Below, piece after piece: positions 27,801 through 36,050 of a DNA stretch of 64,000 bases (its first letter is position 1; each line of letters begins with the position of its first letter). The stretch is from Sialis fuliginosa (taxonomy: Eukaryota; Arthropoda; Insecta; Megaloptera; Sialidae): the NCBI GenBank assembly GCA_961205875.1, contig OY540809.1:13156267-13220266 (forward strand), read 5' to 3'. The notes below the pieces were generated by a model. The model had not been told where the DNA came from. It was given only the letters and a program-made list of their open reading frames with translations, and did no database searches. The translations under genes and the position numbers were made by a program.

Positions 27801-29686
27801 ATGAACTCATGTTACTAATAAAACAAGTAACTTTTTATTTAATCAATTTAATTTAGTCCGCAAATATAGTTTTTTTTTTTTTAAATAATAGTATATCAAA
27901 CACATTGTTTTTTAAGTAGTAAAAAAATTATTGATAAAGGAATCTATATTTTTGGTTTCACTTTTGTTGATTTATTCAGCGGCGGATTTACGTTAAGTGC
28001 CGCCCTGGGCAAAAAAAATGTCCGCCCCTCTACCAAGGGAAAAAATAATCTATTTTTAAAATAAGTTTTAGAATTACCATATGAACTGAAAAGTGATAAC
28101 TGTTTTTATAACTGAAAAATCGTTTTGATAATCGGAGAAATTTTTTGTATTCCTATTTTTTTTAGTGTTGTGTATTAAACTAAAAAAGTTGTATTCTCCC
28201 AGAATCTGCCGCCCCCCAAAATTTTGCCGCCCTGGGTAGTAACCCATGTTGTCCATGCCTAAATCTCTCACTGGATTTATTTATATTGTATACGTAATAT
28301 TTCTATTGCACAAGTTAGAGTGTCAACTAATAGACAGTAGACACCGTGTTCTCACATATGTAATGCAAAAATAACAATAGAGCATCGGAAATTAGACTAT
28401 ACTAATGTTGTCTGTACAAACAAACGGCTATAAATACATTCATGTGATCTGCTTCTAAACGCTTCAAAAGAAACAATCCGTCCTACACATTACAATTAAA
28501 AAATAAATCTCAAATAAACATTTCCATAGATAAAATTAACAAATCTACGATGGCGTAACCGGGGCACGCCCGGCAGGGGGGCATTCCTCAAATCAATAAT
28601 TTAATGTAAGGGTGCTTACTTAGACGTAACTTAAAAAAAATCTTCTCCTCTGTCTATATCTCCAAAAGTACCTAATAGTGAGAAAAATCAAAAGAAAATT
28701 ATTAGCATTTACTGTACATATGTATTTTTTCAAAAATAATTCAAAATTATAATCTAATACAAATGGAAAATATATTGTGCTTCCACCTTTTCGATAATAT
28801 CTAAACTGCCACTGAATACACTGTTTTAAATCGATAAAGTTGTGCTACCTAGTGTTAATGGTGTACCTAATTATACGGTACGGAGCAGTAATACGCGAGG
28901 GTCGACTCGCATTTGACTATTTTTGTGTTCTGAAACTATTCGACGTAAAAAATTGAAATTGATTGTTTGGTTCAGTTTGGTAATTGAATTATATCATGGA
29001 CGTAAAGTACAAAAAGTTGAATTTTCATTCTAGGGTTAGGTTAGGTTAGGGGGTAAATTGAGAAATGGAAAAAAATCAAAGGCATCGTGTAGAGTGTCAA
29101 ATGAAACACAAATTTTATTATGTATATGATGTGTATTTTTCTATGCATTTAAAAAAACATTTTTGAGGAAACTTTTGAAAATAGATTGAGCCAAAATTAT
29201 CAGGATTGAAAAATTCTAGCGCGATAATTGTTATAAAAGGGTTGATTGTTTATTTCTTTGTAATTGATGAACCATTAGTTTAAAGAAAAAGTTTTTCGAC
29301 AAAAAATATTTCTCAGGATGTATTCTAAAATTAAAATATACGAGTACAGTGGCGGGTCGATGAGTAAAAAAAAGGTATTTATTTATACAAGAGGGGCGCA
29401 CAAGTCTGTTGAAGGGGACGACGAAAAAAATGAAACGAAAATTTTTTTTATTAAATTTTATGTTTAATAGAACGCGGTCGAGCTGCTCTATAAAATATCT
29501 AAAAATCTCCTGAATGTAACGCGTTATTCGTTATTAATGTGTGTTTATATTTATTGCAGGTTTGTGTTTGCAATGTTAATATTTAGCGCTTGTTCATTCA
29601 TGTTGTACTCGAGGAAGAGGAAAGGCTCCAAGGCCCCTTGCGAGGAGTTGGCTTTAGCTGACGAGCCCACTATCATAGGACGATGA
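3878..29686 (+). CDS. Claudin/stargazin-like four-pass membrane protein (3' five exons)
   Basis: Exons by splice sites and phase: 3878-4012, 23941-24018, 24543-24680, 26714-26837, 29560-29686 (stop TGA 29684-29686). All junctions are in frame and the donors are GTAAGT-like. The joined product has about 199 residues without its N-terminus. It begins in the first extracellular loop with [12 protein letters not shown], the GLW-C signature of the PMP22/claudin/CACNG superfamily; the second loop cysteine (HVCKYRE) follows in the next exon. Helices 2, 3 and 4 follow: [20 protein letters not shown], the [19 protein letters not shown] region, and [18 protein letters not shown] basic RKRKGSK stretch and a short acidic tail end the protein. 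Family members are junction proteins or auxiliary subunits of calcium channels and AMPA receptors in the plasma membrane; which one this is cannot be told. Helix 1 and the start codon must lie on an exon upstream. The intron 4013-23940 is 19.9 kb and full of transposon debris. Confidence 0.82.
4144..4535 (-). pseudogene. Decayed Tc1/mariner (IS630 superfamily) transposase fragment
   Basis: Reading the minus strand, the C-terminal third of a transposase can be followed: YRKMITEFL, an in-frame TGA where Trp is usual, then [12 protein letters not shown] (with the second catalytic Asp), a small frameshift, then [32 protein letters not shown] and a stop at 4144. The segment that normally carries the third catalytic Asp (PLDYFLWG in relatives) is shortened and reads CNFFLWG, so the acid is gone. 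With a stop, a frameshift and a missing ligand the copy is dead. It lies in an intron of the claudin-like gene, antisense to it. Confidence 0.8.
4554..5058. mobile_element. Foldback MITE with about 155-bp arms
   Basis: Arms 4554-4711 and about 4900-5058 are inverted copies; both include AAGGGCCCAAAGTTTTGTTT or its complement. It directly adjoins the transposase relic and may be part of the same element or a neighbour. Confidence 0.8.
5283..5770 (-). repeat. Dispersed repeat family B copy (AAGTGCGTG end)
   Basis: It is read in reverse: the end near 5750 is AACACGCACTTGGCC. Homologous copies are at 14620-14970 (same direction), 49125-49860 and 58795-59040 (opposite). They share TTTAACCCTTCAGTCA and GTAGCTTTTAATT blocks. 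SINE-like or MITE; noncoding. Confidence 0.65.
6150..6440. mobile_element. Diverged MITE family E copy
   Basis: GTCTGGTATTACAAAGGAGTTA and the following AAGCACTTTCAACGGGGTATTAA match the left half of 10604-10899. The right terminal repeat is barely recognisable. Confidence 0.45.
7625..7812. mobile_element. hAT-type MITE with 8-bp target duplication
   Basis: The ends are CAGAGCCGGC and GCCGGCACTG. Flanks CATTCAGA (7617-7624) and CATACAGA (7813-7820) match at seven of eight positions, fitting an old hAT insertion. Confidence 0.75.
9438..9827. mobile_element. Foldback MITE family F, copy 1
   Basis: ACAGTGTATTCCAAG at the left is mirrored by CTTGGAATACACTGT at the right, flanked by TA. Arms of about 140 bp include GATTGGTGCATTTTGAA and its complement. 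The inner part recurs at 55203-55412. Confidence 0.8.
9893..10060. repeat. Dispersed repeat shared with 59999-60150
   Basis: The blocks GTGTGCATATGC, GAGCGATGAGTATATG and TATAAGAGAAAGA occur in both places in the same order. Noncoding and of unknown class. Confidence 0.55.
10604..10899. mobile_element. MITE family E, copy 1
   Basis: CCGGTATTATAAAGGAG at the left is mirrored by CTCCTTTATAATACCGGG at the right. About 60-bp terminal repeats contain GCTAGCAAGCACTTTCAAA. No ORF. Relatives are at 38083-38385 and 63806-64000. Confidence 0.8.
11698..12200 (+). mobile_element. MITE family A, copy 2 (complete)
   Basis: The ends are CTGGCACCAGT (left) and ACTGGTGCTAG (right), inverted repeats with one mismatch, each next to TA, as in Tc1/mariner-type elements. 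No transposase is encoded. Relative to copy 1 it lacks about 58 bp internally. Confidence 0.75.
12291..13806. mobile_element. Giant foldback: 697-bp arms around a 123-bp spacer
   Basis: Left arm 12291-12987 and right arm 13111-13806 are almost perfect reverse complements, with TA at both outer edges (TAT-ACAGGGTGGGG and CCCACCCTGT-ATA). Inside each arm the motif ACAGGGTG or a variant recurs (12291, 12414, about 12709, and in reverse at about 12783), as if several small elements were chained. No coding potential. Confidence 0.92.
14330..14365. repeat. CA/ACAT-rich microsatellite
   Basis: An imperfect run of ACAT, ACAC and CACTC units. Confidence 0.7.
14620..14970 (-). repeat. Dispersed repeat family B copy
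   Basis: It contains TTTAACCCTTCAGTCA, GTAGCTTTTAATTAG and the terminal CAATACGCACTTGAC, in the same order as 5283-5770. Confidence 0.65.
16291..16775. mobile_element. MITE family D, copy 2
   Basis: It starts ACAGTAGGTCCTTTTCATGCGG and ends with CCACGTAAAAAGAGACCCTAC, approximate inverted repeats. It is homologous to 2894-3440. No ORF. Confidence 0.65.
16776..17996. other. Intron DNA, no supported gene
   Basis: An 85-codon open frame starts at 16863 and is followed about 45 bp later by AATAAA. It has no recognisable motif and no splice partners, so I leave it unannotated; it could be an old retrocopy tail. Confidence 0.4.
17997..18170. mobile_element. Probable hAT-type MITE
   Basis: GAGGCGCACCCAGAA at the left is mirrored by CTTGGGTGCGCCGATG at the right. 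The ends are inverted repeats, but I could not define a clean target duplication. Confidence 0.5.
18738..18900 (+). repeat. SINE-like repeat family C fragment
   Basis: CAGCTGTTACCCGCGAC, then GATGCAAGCTATCTCCCTG and CAGCGGTTTAGGCG, blocks shared with 44558-45056, 19425-19569, 37748-37880 and 55062-55200. Confidence 0.6.
19425..19569 (+). repeat. SINE-like repeat family C, 3' part
   Basis: It contains ATGCAAGCTATCTCC, GATCGGTTCAGCGGTTTAG and the tail TATAATATTAGTATGGAT. Confidence 0.65.
20246..20793. mobile_element. hAT-like MITE rich in GGTTCGG motifs
   Basis: The ends are CAGGGACTTGAACC and GGTTCAAGTCTCTG. Flanks CCGTAAAG and TTGTAAAG agree at six of eight positions. Inside, GGTTCGG/GGGTTCA motifs recur at both ends, in inverted sense overall. 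Confidence 0.7.
21412..21431. repeat. Poly-G tract
   Basis: An almost pure run of about 18 G after TATAT. Similar tracts are at about 26435-26446 and 52709-52725. Confidence 0.85.
23246..23430. mobile_element. hAT-type MITE
   Basis: CAGTAGCGTACCGAG at the left and CGGTACACCACTG at the right form inverted ends. Flanks ACTTGTTC (23238-23245) and ACTTATTC (23431-23438) match at seven of eight positions. Confidence 0.78.
24019..24542 (+). repeat. Intron made of 175-bp tandem repeats, each copying the splice acceptor
   Basis: Acceptor-like TTTGTTTTAG-ATTA ends occur at 24192, 24367 and 24542, spaced 175 bp each. Units 24193-24367 and 24368-24542 are nearly identical; a diverged partial unit precedes them. 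Only the last AG, at 24542, joins in frame to the coding exon at 24543. The first four exon bases (ATTA) recur after each decoy AG. Confidence 0.9.
24960..25250 (+). repeat. Dispersed repeat family G copy
   Basis: It holds GTACTTCCCGTTGACTTAGAA, then ACTATTGTCAATAATT and GAACCCTCAGGGCGC. The same blocks occur in reverse at 40405-40860 in an SLC17 intron. Confidence 0.65.
26016..26098. repeat. Perfect hairpin, 39-bp arms and 5-bp loop
   Basis: Arms 26016-26054 and 26060-26098 are exact reverse complements; the loop is TCAAG. It lies in the claudin-like gene's intron, next to a looser inverted repeat (about 26100-26170 against 26285-26400). Confidence 0.92.
27464..27547. mobile_element. Miniature 84-bp foldback MITE
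   Basis: ACAGTGGAACTTCGTTAGTA is mirrored by TACTAACGAGGTTCCACTAT. The element is almost entirely terminal repeat and is flanked by TA. Confidence 0.75.
27743..27895 (-). mobile_element. MITE family A, copy 3 (inverted fragment)
   Basis: It reads in the opposite direction to copies 1 and 2, starts with the same CTGGCACCAGT end next to TA, and continues through the CATGAACTCATGTTAC region to CCGCAAATATAG, where similarity stops. Confidence 0.65.
27977..28273. mobile_element. hAT-type MITE with perfect 8-bp target duplication
   Basis: The element starts CAGCGGCGGATTTACG and ends AAATCTCTCACTG. GATTTATT is present exactly on both sides (27969-27976 and 28274-28281). Inside, CCGCCCTGGG is repeated in inverted order. 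Noncoding. Confidence 0.88.
29034..29050 (+). repeat. Short (TTAGG)n interstitial telomere-like repeat
   Basis: About three units of TTAGG, the insect telomere motif, within an intron. It is short enough to be chance or a repair scar. Confidence 0.45.
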
Positions 29687-32119
29687 TGAACATTAATACT
29701 CACTATCATCAAATGACACTTAATATAAATGACAATTTTTATAGTTCTATCAATATTTATTTATATTTAATTATATTATAATTGTTTGTTATGTATTTTT
29801 AAATTTTTAAATTATTATGTTTATGACTTTGTTGCAAATTTTAATATTTTTTATTAATTTTCTCCTGAAAGATCATTAATATTTTCAGGCATAAACAGAA
29901 GAGAAAATTCCCCAATGTCGAAAAAACTTTGAAAATAGTCTTTCTATTCAAATGAAAATTTTCCTGGCGTAACACAATCTTTTTGATTGAGTGTTTTGAC
30001 ATTCTGAATGTGGCACGCGTGGTACCAACTACCCATTGTGACGTCACACCTCACAGACTACAAATCGCCGTTTGTAATTGGTTTGTAATCACGTGACAAA
30101 CAGTTTAAAAATTTCAATTTTAAATTAGGGTTATTTTATTATTAAAATACTGACTTTTCACGTAAAAAACTCGACTAATTTTATCAATAGTGTAAAATAC
30201 CCTATTTGCTTCAACCAAAGCGAGAAAAGTGAAATTATTACTATTCGATTGTAAATTTGATTGTTTCCAAACAACAATTAAAGAAAGTGCTGATACACGT
30301 CCATGCTGAGGGCGCAAGAAACCCTAGGTAAGTCTCAACAAATTTACATTCTTTTCCTAAAAATAAACAAATACTCGACTATCCTTATATTATTGTTTTA
30401 TTAACATTCTAGGAATCTAAAAAATTATACCTACTATAATTTGAAATATTGAATTTAAAAATCTAAAATGGGTGTAAAAAATAAAACACAAAATATAATT
30501 TTAGTAACAATTTAGTTTCCATTTATTTTGAAATGAATAAAAAGATACATAATCAAGTATAAAAACTAAAATTAATAAAATAATATCATATCAACAATTC
30601 TAAAAATATTTCATTTCATATCACAATCGCGTTTGCCAACTTTGTTAATCTTGTGCATTAAAACAGGCAACTTCGAATAACCCTTAACACTAACCAATAA
30701 ATCGACAGATGAAATTATAAAAAATAGATACAATAAAATTCATCATATAATTTTATGTGTATAATATATATAGAATTTTCATTTGTAAAAATCATTGTTT
30801 TTTTAAATTAATTTTACGCGAGATCATAAATTTTATTGTTGTCATAATTTAACAGACTTTTTGCTATTTACTAAAAATTATTAAAACTTCATTTTTTTTA
30901 TTAATTTCGCAGTTAGATATTTAAAACTGAAAATTCTATACTCTTTGGTAAAATAAATGAATTAAAATATGAATGCATATTATATATATATTTAAAAAAA
31001 TAATATTAATCTTATATCTCTTGTTATAAACAACTACCTATAGAAGAAATAAAAATACTGAACAATTTTATATATCCAAATTGTAAAGATATTTAAATAC
31101 CAAATATCAACAATGGAAAGCTGAAACCAAATAAGCAAAATTTTTGCCGATATTGAGTTATATATATCATTAACACAAAGGACATTATTTCATTAAGTTG
31201 AAACAAATATCAAACATGACTAATTTTAGTAGATATAAGAAGAAAAATGAAAAATATAGTTTTTGTCCGATTGTAAAATTTGGTATATGTCATATAGTTT
31301 ATTTAATTTCAGCTTTCCAGTGTCGATATATACAGATATGCCTTTAAAACTATATACAGTAAAACTTCAATTGTCTGTCGGATGCAGGATAACATGCGCT
31401 TTAACAAATAAGCGAGGTTATTTGTTAAAATGATAACAGACATTTCAAGTTTCACTGTATATAAATAAATAAAATCATAATAATTATTTTAGATAGTTTA
31501 AAATAGATAAAATAACCTTTCAAAATGCATTTAACTACTTGACTATTTCTTAAACTAAAACCGGTCTAATAAAAAAAAAACTGTAAAATAAAAATTTTGG
31601 CACCTCTAATTTCAATTATCTATATTGACCGGCTTTTTTAGATTCAGTAGTTATTGTCAATAGAATAAATGTGGAAGAAAACTGTGGGTTTGTATCTTTA
31701 CGTAAAAAAATAATTATAAAGGATAAAATCTAAAAACAGTACGGAATTGACTATCATTTCTATAGAAATTTGCGTCTATTAGAAGCAGATTATTTTTAAA
31801 TGATATGTCGGAAGCAAAACTTATCAACGCAGAACTTATTTTCTCTTTTAAACTATTCATATGTATAATTAATGGGCTAAAATCTATATCCGTAGCCCGT
31901 TAAGTGAATTTCACTATTATTTTTACGTGAAATGACTACAAAACTTAACCATCTTATAACATCATTTTAACCATGCGCAATTTCCTGAATTGTATAAATA
32001 TTAAAAATCCTTCAAAAGACAATATATTTTTGTATTTTCTTCTAATAGACACACGTATTCATTGATAATAAATAGCATAAGAAAGGTTAAAAGATTAAAC
32101 TATAGAATCAGTGATATTT
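29687..32119. other. Tail-to-tail spacer, no gene seen
   Basis: It holds both 3' untranslated regions (claudin-like from the left, TMEM130-like from the right) and the MITE at 31356. The remainder is AT-rich with no supported ORF. A GC-richer patch near 29990-30060 (GGTACCAACTACCC) was not identified. Confidence 0.6.
31356..31458. mobile_element. Miniature foldback MITE downstream of the TMEM130-like gene
   Basis: ACAGTAAAACTTCAATTGTC is mirrored by GACATTTCAAGTTTCACTGT, flanked by TA. About 103 bp. Confidence 0.65.
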
Positions 32120-34120
32120 TTATGTCATACTCCCATATTTCAATCCATTAGTCGGTGAGTTGTCTGGTGTCCATTCGGGGGTTTCTTGGTCAGATAATGG
32201 CGGCACTCGACCAAACGCGTTGATTATTGAATCATGGAGTCTTTCTCGGAATGTTTTATACTCAAGATCGGCATATTGTTGACCGAAATCAAAATCGGCT
32301 ACTTCTACAGTGAACCTAAACAAAAAGAAACATATATACAATATTCAAATATCTGTGACTTTGATAAAAATGATTGTAATGAAATTTTTCAAAAAGGAAA
32401 TTAAAATTTGATATCTCTTCTTTAATATTCCTTCAAAAAACATCTTCAAAAGTTACAGGCCAATAAAGGGTACTTACATTCTTCTGCTTTGAATATAGTA
32501 AGCGATTCCAAAAACAATTAAAACAGCCGCAACTAAACTAAATGATACCGGAACAACTATTACAGATAACTGCGCATGATGAATAGCTAAAAACGGAACA
32601 GAATATTACTAAACACTCAGATTATAATAAAGTATATAATGTTACCTTTATAAACAGTTACTGTAACGGGCGATATAATTTTCGACACTTCATTCTCGAG
32701 GAGAATCAGTATAGTGTATTCTACAGGATCGGGTAAGTAACGCGCCATCTCCATACGACACGTATTCTTGGTCATCTTTTGAGGACAGGTCTCATTCCCA
32801 GTTATATTATGCAGCCCTTTTAAGTAAATGTAACAGTAATTGTAGGGAGGCGATCCACTGCACTTTATGTTCAAGTTCAACATGTCTCCTTGCTGTAACC
32901 AGTTGTTCCCTGTCACTGAGACATTATTTACTGGAGCTGAAATCAGTAATCAATATTAAATACATAGTAAAATTACATAATTTACTCCTTGAAAAGTACT
33001 AGCCTTTAACAATAATTTTATGATGAAAATATCCATAAATCTTTTTAGGATCAGGTGGGACGACACTTTTATTCAAACAAACAAATGGCACAGTGATATT
33101 TCCAAAAACTGGACTCGTATTTTCTATTAATTCCCTTTTCACCACAGATTTCTTATCAATGGTACTTGTTACATTAGATACAGTACCAGACTTCAAAGTT
33201 GTTGTCGACGGTGGTGACACACTTGTAGTTTTTATTGTCGTTGTACTTGTTGTTGTTGTGGTAGTACTGGTCGTTGAAGGTATTGTAGTTGTAGGTATAG
33301 GCTCAAAACTTGCAACCACTAATGCTTCGATTTCATAAACAGCATCAGGTTGTGTATAGTTCATTATAAATTGAAAGTCGTTCGTAAAACTATAGTAAGT
33401 ACAATTCACAAACCAGTATGTTAGTATACTTGTTGCTTTTTCGTTTATATAATCAGAGTCTGGTTGTGAGAGTATGACTTTATGAACTACTTCTTGTGTG
33501 TTTGAAATGTAATTATTACGATTGACTGAACCTTGTGTTAGGTTCATGTTCCCATTGAGCATAGCTGAAAATGTTCAATTAAATATTAATATCAAACATG
33601 AATGAATGGGTTAACTGTTATATTACCAGAAATAGTAAAACGATGACGTTCTGAAGTTAAAAACGACCAATATATAAAATTCCACATATATACTTCTACT
33701 TGTACTACATAAGGACCAGGTGCATTTTTTCTGGGATAACTAACATTCCATGTTGATACTGGCGAGTATGATTTTACCTGAAAATGACAAATATATGTTT
33801 TATTGATGAGTTTTAGTAATTTATATAAATATTCTAACTTCTTGTGTGTGGCCATCTAGAGCATTATCTTCCCACATCCATTTAAAGTACCCTTCTGGAA
33901 TATTTCCTCTGTCTGTCAATACAGCAGTGAAATTTACTGTAGCCCCTTGGACAATTGGGGCATTACTTGTCAGGGCAATACTATAACCTGACACTGTAAA
34001 ATTAAAATAAAAGTTAATTAGTCATATTCATAAAGTATTATAGTATATTTTAACGTTGAACAACGTACCATAATTTTGAAATACGCTGATAAGAAATAGA
34101 ACGATAGATAAATAATACAT
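32120..34120 (-). CDS. TMEM130/GPNMB/PMEL-like type I membrane glycoprotein
   Basis: Seven minus-strand exons: 34069-34120, 33839-33993, 33627-33777, 33004-33564, 32646-32936, 32478-32586, 32120-32315. They total 1515 nt, 504 residues plus stop, with consistent phases. The start ATG (34118-34120) was chosen because it gives a signal peptide, MYYLSIVLFLISVFQ. Residues about 25-115 resemble a PKD domain (GYFKWMWED, then GPYVVQVEVYMW). Residues 211-242 are almost all Thr/Ser/Pro, a mucin-like stalk. A KR pair at 262-263 could be a processing site. Exon 5 carries a Cys-rich segment (KCSGSPPYNYC, then C357 and C366) like the Kringle-like domain of PMEL and GPNMB. The transmembrane helix is about 410-435, followed by a 65-residue tail with DFDF and many acidic residues. 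Many N-glycosylation sequons are visible. The vertebrate relatives sit in melanosomes, lysosomes or the cell surface; the insect role is unknown. The intron after exon 4 needs a GC donor. Confidence 0.85.
33001..33005 (-). promoter_or_regulatory. Non-canonical GC splice donor of the TMEM130-like gene
   Basis: After TTAAAG the intron starts GCTAGT on the minus strand (GC at 33003-33002). The nearby GT would give phase 2 and an early stop in the next exon, whereas the GC donor restores the phase-1 pattern used by most introns of this gene. The intron runs 32937-33003, 67 bp, with a normal CAG acceptor. Confidence 0.7.
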
Positions 34121-34861
34121 TACGCATTAATTAAGCTGACCCAATATTTTCTTTAAAGTTCCATTCCAGACTTTTACGACTTCACACAAATGTCATGATA
34201 ATTTTCTGTTATCCTTTTCTGTCAGCTGTTATAATTTTACCAACTTTCGCAAAAAATTCCTAAAATTAATATATTTATTTATTTCAAATTTTTATCTATA
34301 ATTGCATATTATACATAATGTACCATATTTACATAAAACGTATATCAGTGACAAAGAAATATAAACCTACATGATTCATTTATAAAATAATGTTTACCAT
34401 ATATTTGTGTGTATTTGTGTATGTGACAGTTGATACATGAAGGTGAATTATAAAAAAGTGCATTGATGTGGCATCTCTTTTTACACGTCTGATTGTTGAA
34501 TATTAAAAGAAGAAGAGAGATTATTTTGAAGTATGTGGTACGTGCACTTTTTGTAGTTGTGGATATTTACTGAAGAATTTCCAAATGCAATTTAGAGTAA
34601 ATGTCAGTGTCCATGACTTTTAAATCACAACTGTCGAATATAAGATAGGAGAAATGAAAACGAGGTGTATAAAAGTTTGTGAAGAAATACGACTTATCAA
34701 ATAATAATACCGGTATTTATACATATAATTTTGAAAATGGGAAAAGTGTATATTATATTCTATTGTCGTTATAAATATTAAATATTTTATCAACAAACAC
34801 ATGTATGTTAAGAAACAACATAAATTCATTTGTAATGATCATTTAAAAACAGAAGACAAAA
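34121..34861. promoter_or_regulatory. Shared upstream region between two divergent genes
   Basis: These 741 bp separate the start codons of the minus-strand TMEM130-like gene and the plus-strand PPxY gene. They must hold both 5' untranslated regions and probably both promoters. I see no clear TATA box at a convincing distance from either start. A TCAGTG initiator-like hexamer lies near 34602 on the plus strand. No transposon was recognised here, unlike the other spacers. Confidence 0.5.
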
Positions 34862-35887
34862 ATGGCAACAGTTTTCGACAGTCCATTTTTAAGACAACGT
34901 CTTGCAAGGCTGAGGCAAAGAGACATTGACGTAGATGATGAGTTGAATTTTGCACGATGCGACTGCACGTCGTACTCATATTTTGCTCTTGCGATGGTTC
35001 TGTTTAGTGTTGGAACTGTCGTTACAGTCTTAGCACTTGGTGACACCGATGGGTTTCTATTGAATCACTTTGGTCACATGTGGCTAGTCGGACCCATATT
35101 CATCGGATCTGGGCTGATGATCGCAGTAAAGAGCATGCTTTATTTAAGAAGAAAAAGTGTGATACAGATGTTACTACATCAAAGAGCTATGTTTAGGGTT
35201 AGTACACATTTTTTTTATTATTTAATTTATTAAATGTTTTAAATAGACTAGTCTAGTATTGAAGCTTTCTATCTGAAAAAGGAAACAAATAATTAAACAA
35301 TACTGGATATTTGTTAATTACAATTGTTATAATGATCACTGCAAGTTTGCAGTTTTTTGGGGGTAAGCGGGTAATTTGTCCCCTATTTTCTCATCTGGTA
35401 ATATGTTCACTAAATATGTTCCACATTTAAATAAATTCCAAGAAATACCACATAAAATCTATTTTTAGCTTGGGAATTTTGTTTGAATTTAAGTTGATAA
35501 ATTACAAAATAACTCTGTTAGTAGCTAAATTGATTAGGTCCACTTCAAGACTTGAATATTCTCTGGAAAAGTCTTAGAATTTTTCCATTTTTTTAATAAC
35601 AATAGCATTTGATTCCTTGCTTATAGCAATTAGCTGCACAACAAGCAGAGCTTCAAGCGGCTGGCTGCGTGTTACGTACATCATCTAGTGCCACGCTTCC
35701 CCCGTCTTACGATGCTCTCGTTCCACACGTACCTACCGTGGAGCCTCCGCCTCCGTCGTACGAGGAGGCCATGTTTCTCATTGACACAAATAGAACAGCC
35801 GTCATCAAACCTGAGGGATCAAACGGGGCAGGTATCGCTATTGTTATCTCAGATAGCGGTTGTTCTAGTACCTCGCTTAAACCATAG
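34862..35887 (+). CDS. Two-pass membrane protein with PPxY motifs, function unknown
   Basis: Two exons, 34862-35197 and 35627-35887, joined in phase 0 (donor GTTAGT, acceptor TTATAG), give 198 residues. The start AAAAATGGC is a good initiation context. The N-terminus is basic (FLRQRLARLRQRD), followed by a short CDC motif. Two hydrophobic helices follow: about residues 40-60 (YFALAMVLFSVGTVVTVLAL) and about 74-96 (WLVGPIFIGSGLMIAVKSML). The second exon encodes a cytoplasmic-type tail rich in Ala and Gln, then LPPSYDAL and PPPPSYEEAM. These are two PPxY motifs, which in known proteins bind WW domains of NEDD4-type ubiquitin ligases. The two-helix layout with a GP-G core recalls small insect and vertebrate TMEM families, but I cannot assign one. 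It is divergent from the TMEM130-like gene, so the two may share a promoter region. Confidence 0.8.
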
Positions 35888-36044
35888 ACTCGTGTTGGAT
35901 GCTAGTTAGAATGTGATGTCTTGTAGTCAGAAGGTGGAAGAAAATTCCAAAAGTTAGTTTCTGAGATCATTATTTATTATTTCCGAGCCCCTAATTCGTG
36001 AGATCTTGTGTGCAGCTATTTTTTGGGGCCCGTTTACTATTGTA

Positions 36045-36050
36045 AATAAA
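36045..36050 (+). terminator. Polyadenylation signal AATAAA for the PPxY gene
   Basis: A canonical AATAAA lies 158 nt after the stop codon and is followed within 30-60 nt by a GT-rich stretch (TTTGTAACTTTGGGGTG), the usual layout of an animal poly(A) site. Confidence 0.5.

Noticed and set aside
28548-28620. GATGGCGTAACCGGGGCACGC, a hAT-end-like start
   Set aside because: No matching second end was found nearby.
33093-33338. Val-rich plus-strand frame
   Set aside because: It is the complement of the Thr-rich stretch of the TMEM130-like gene.
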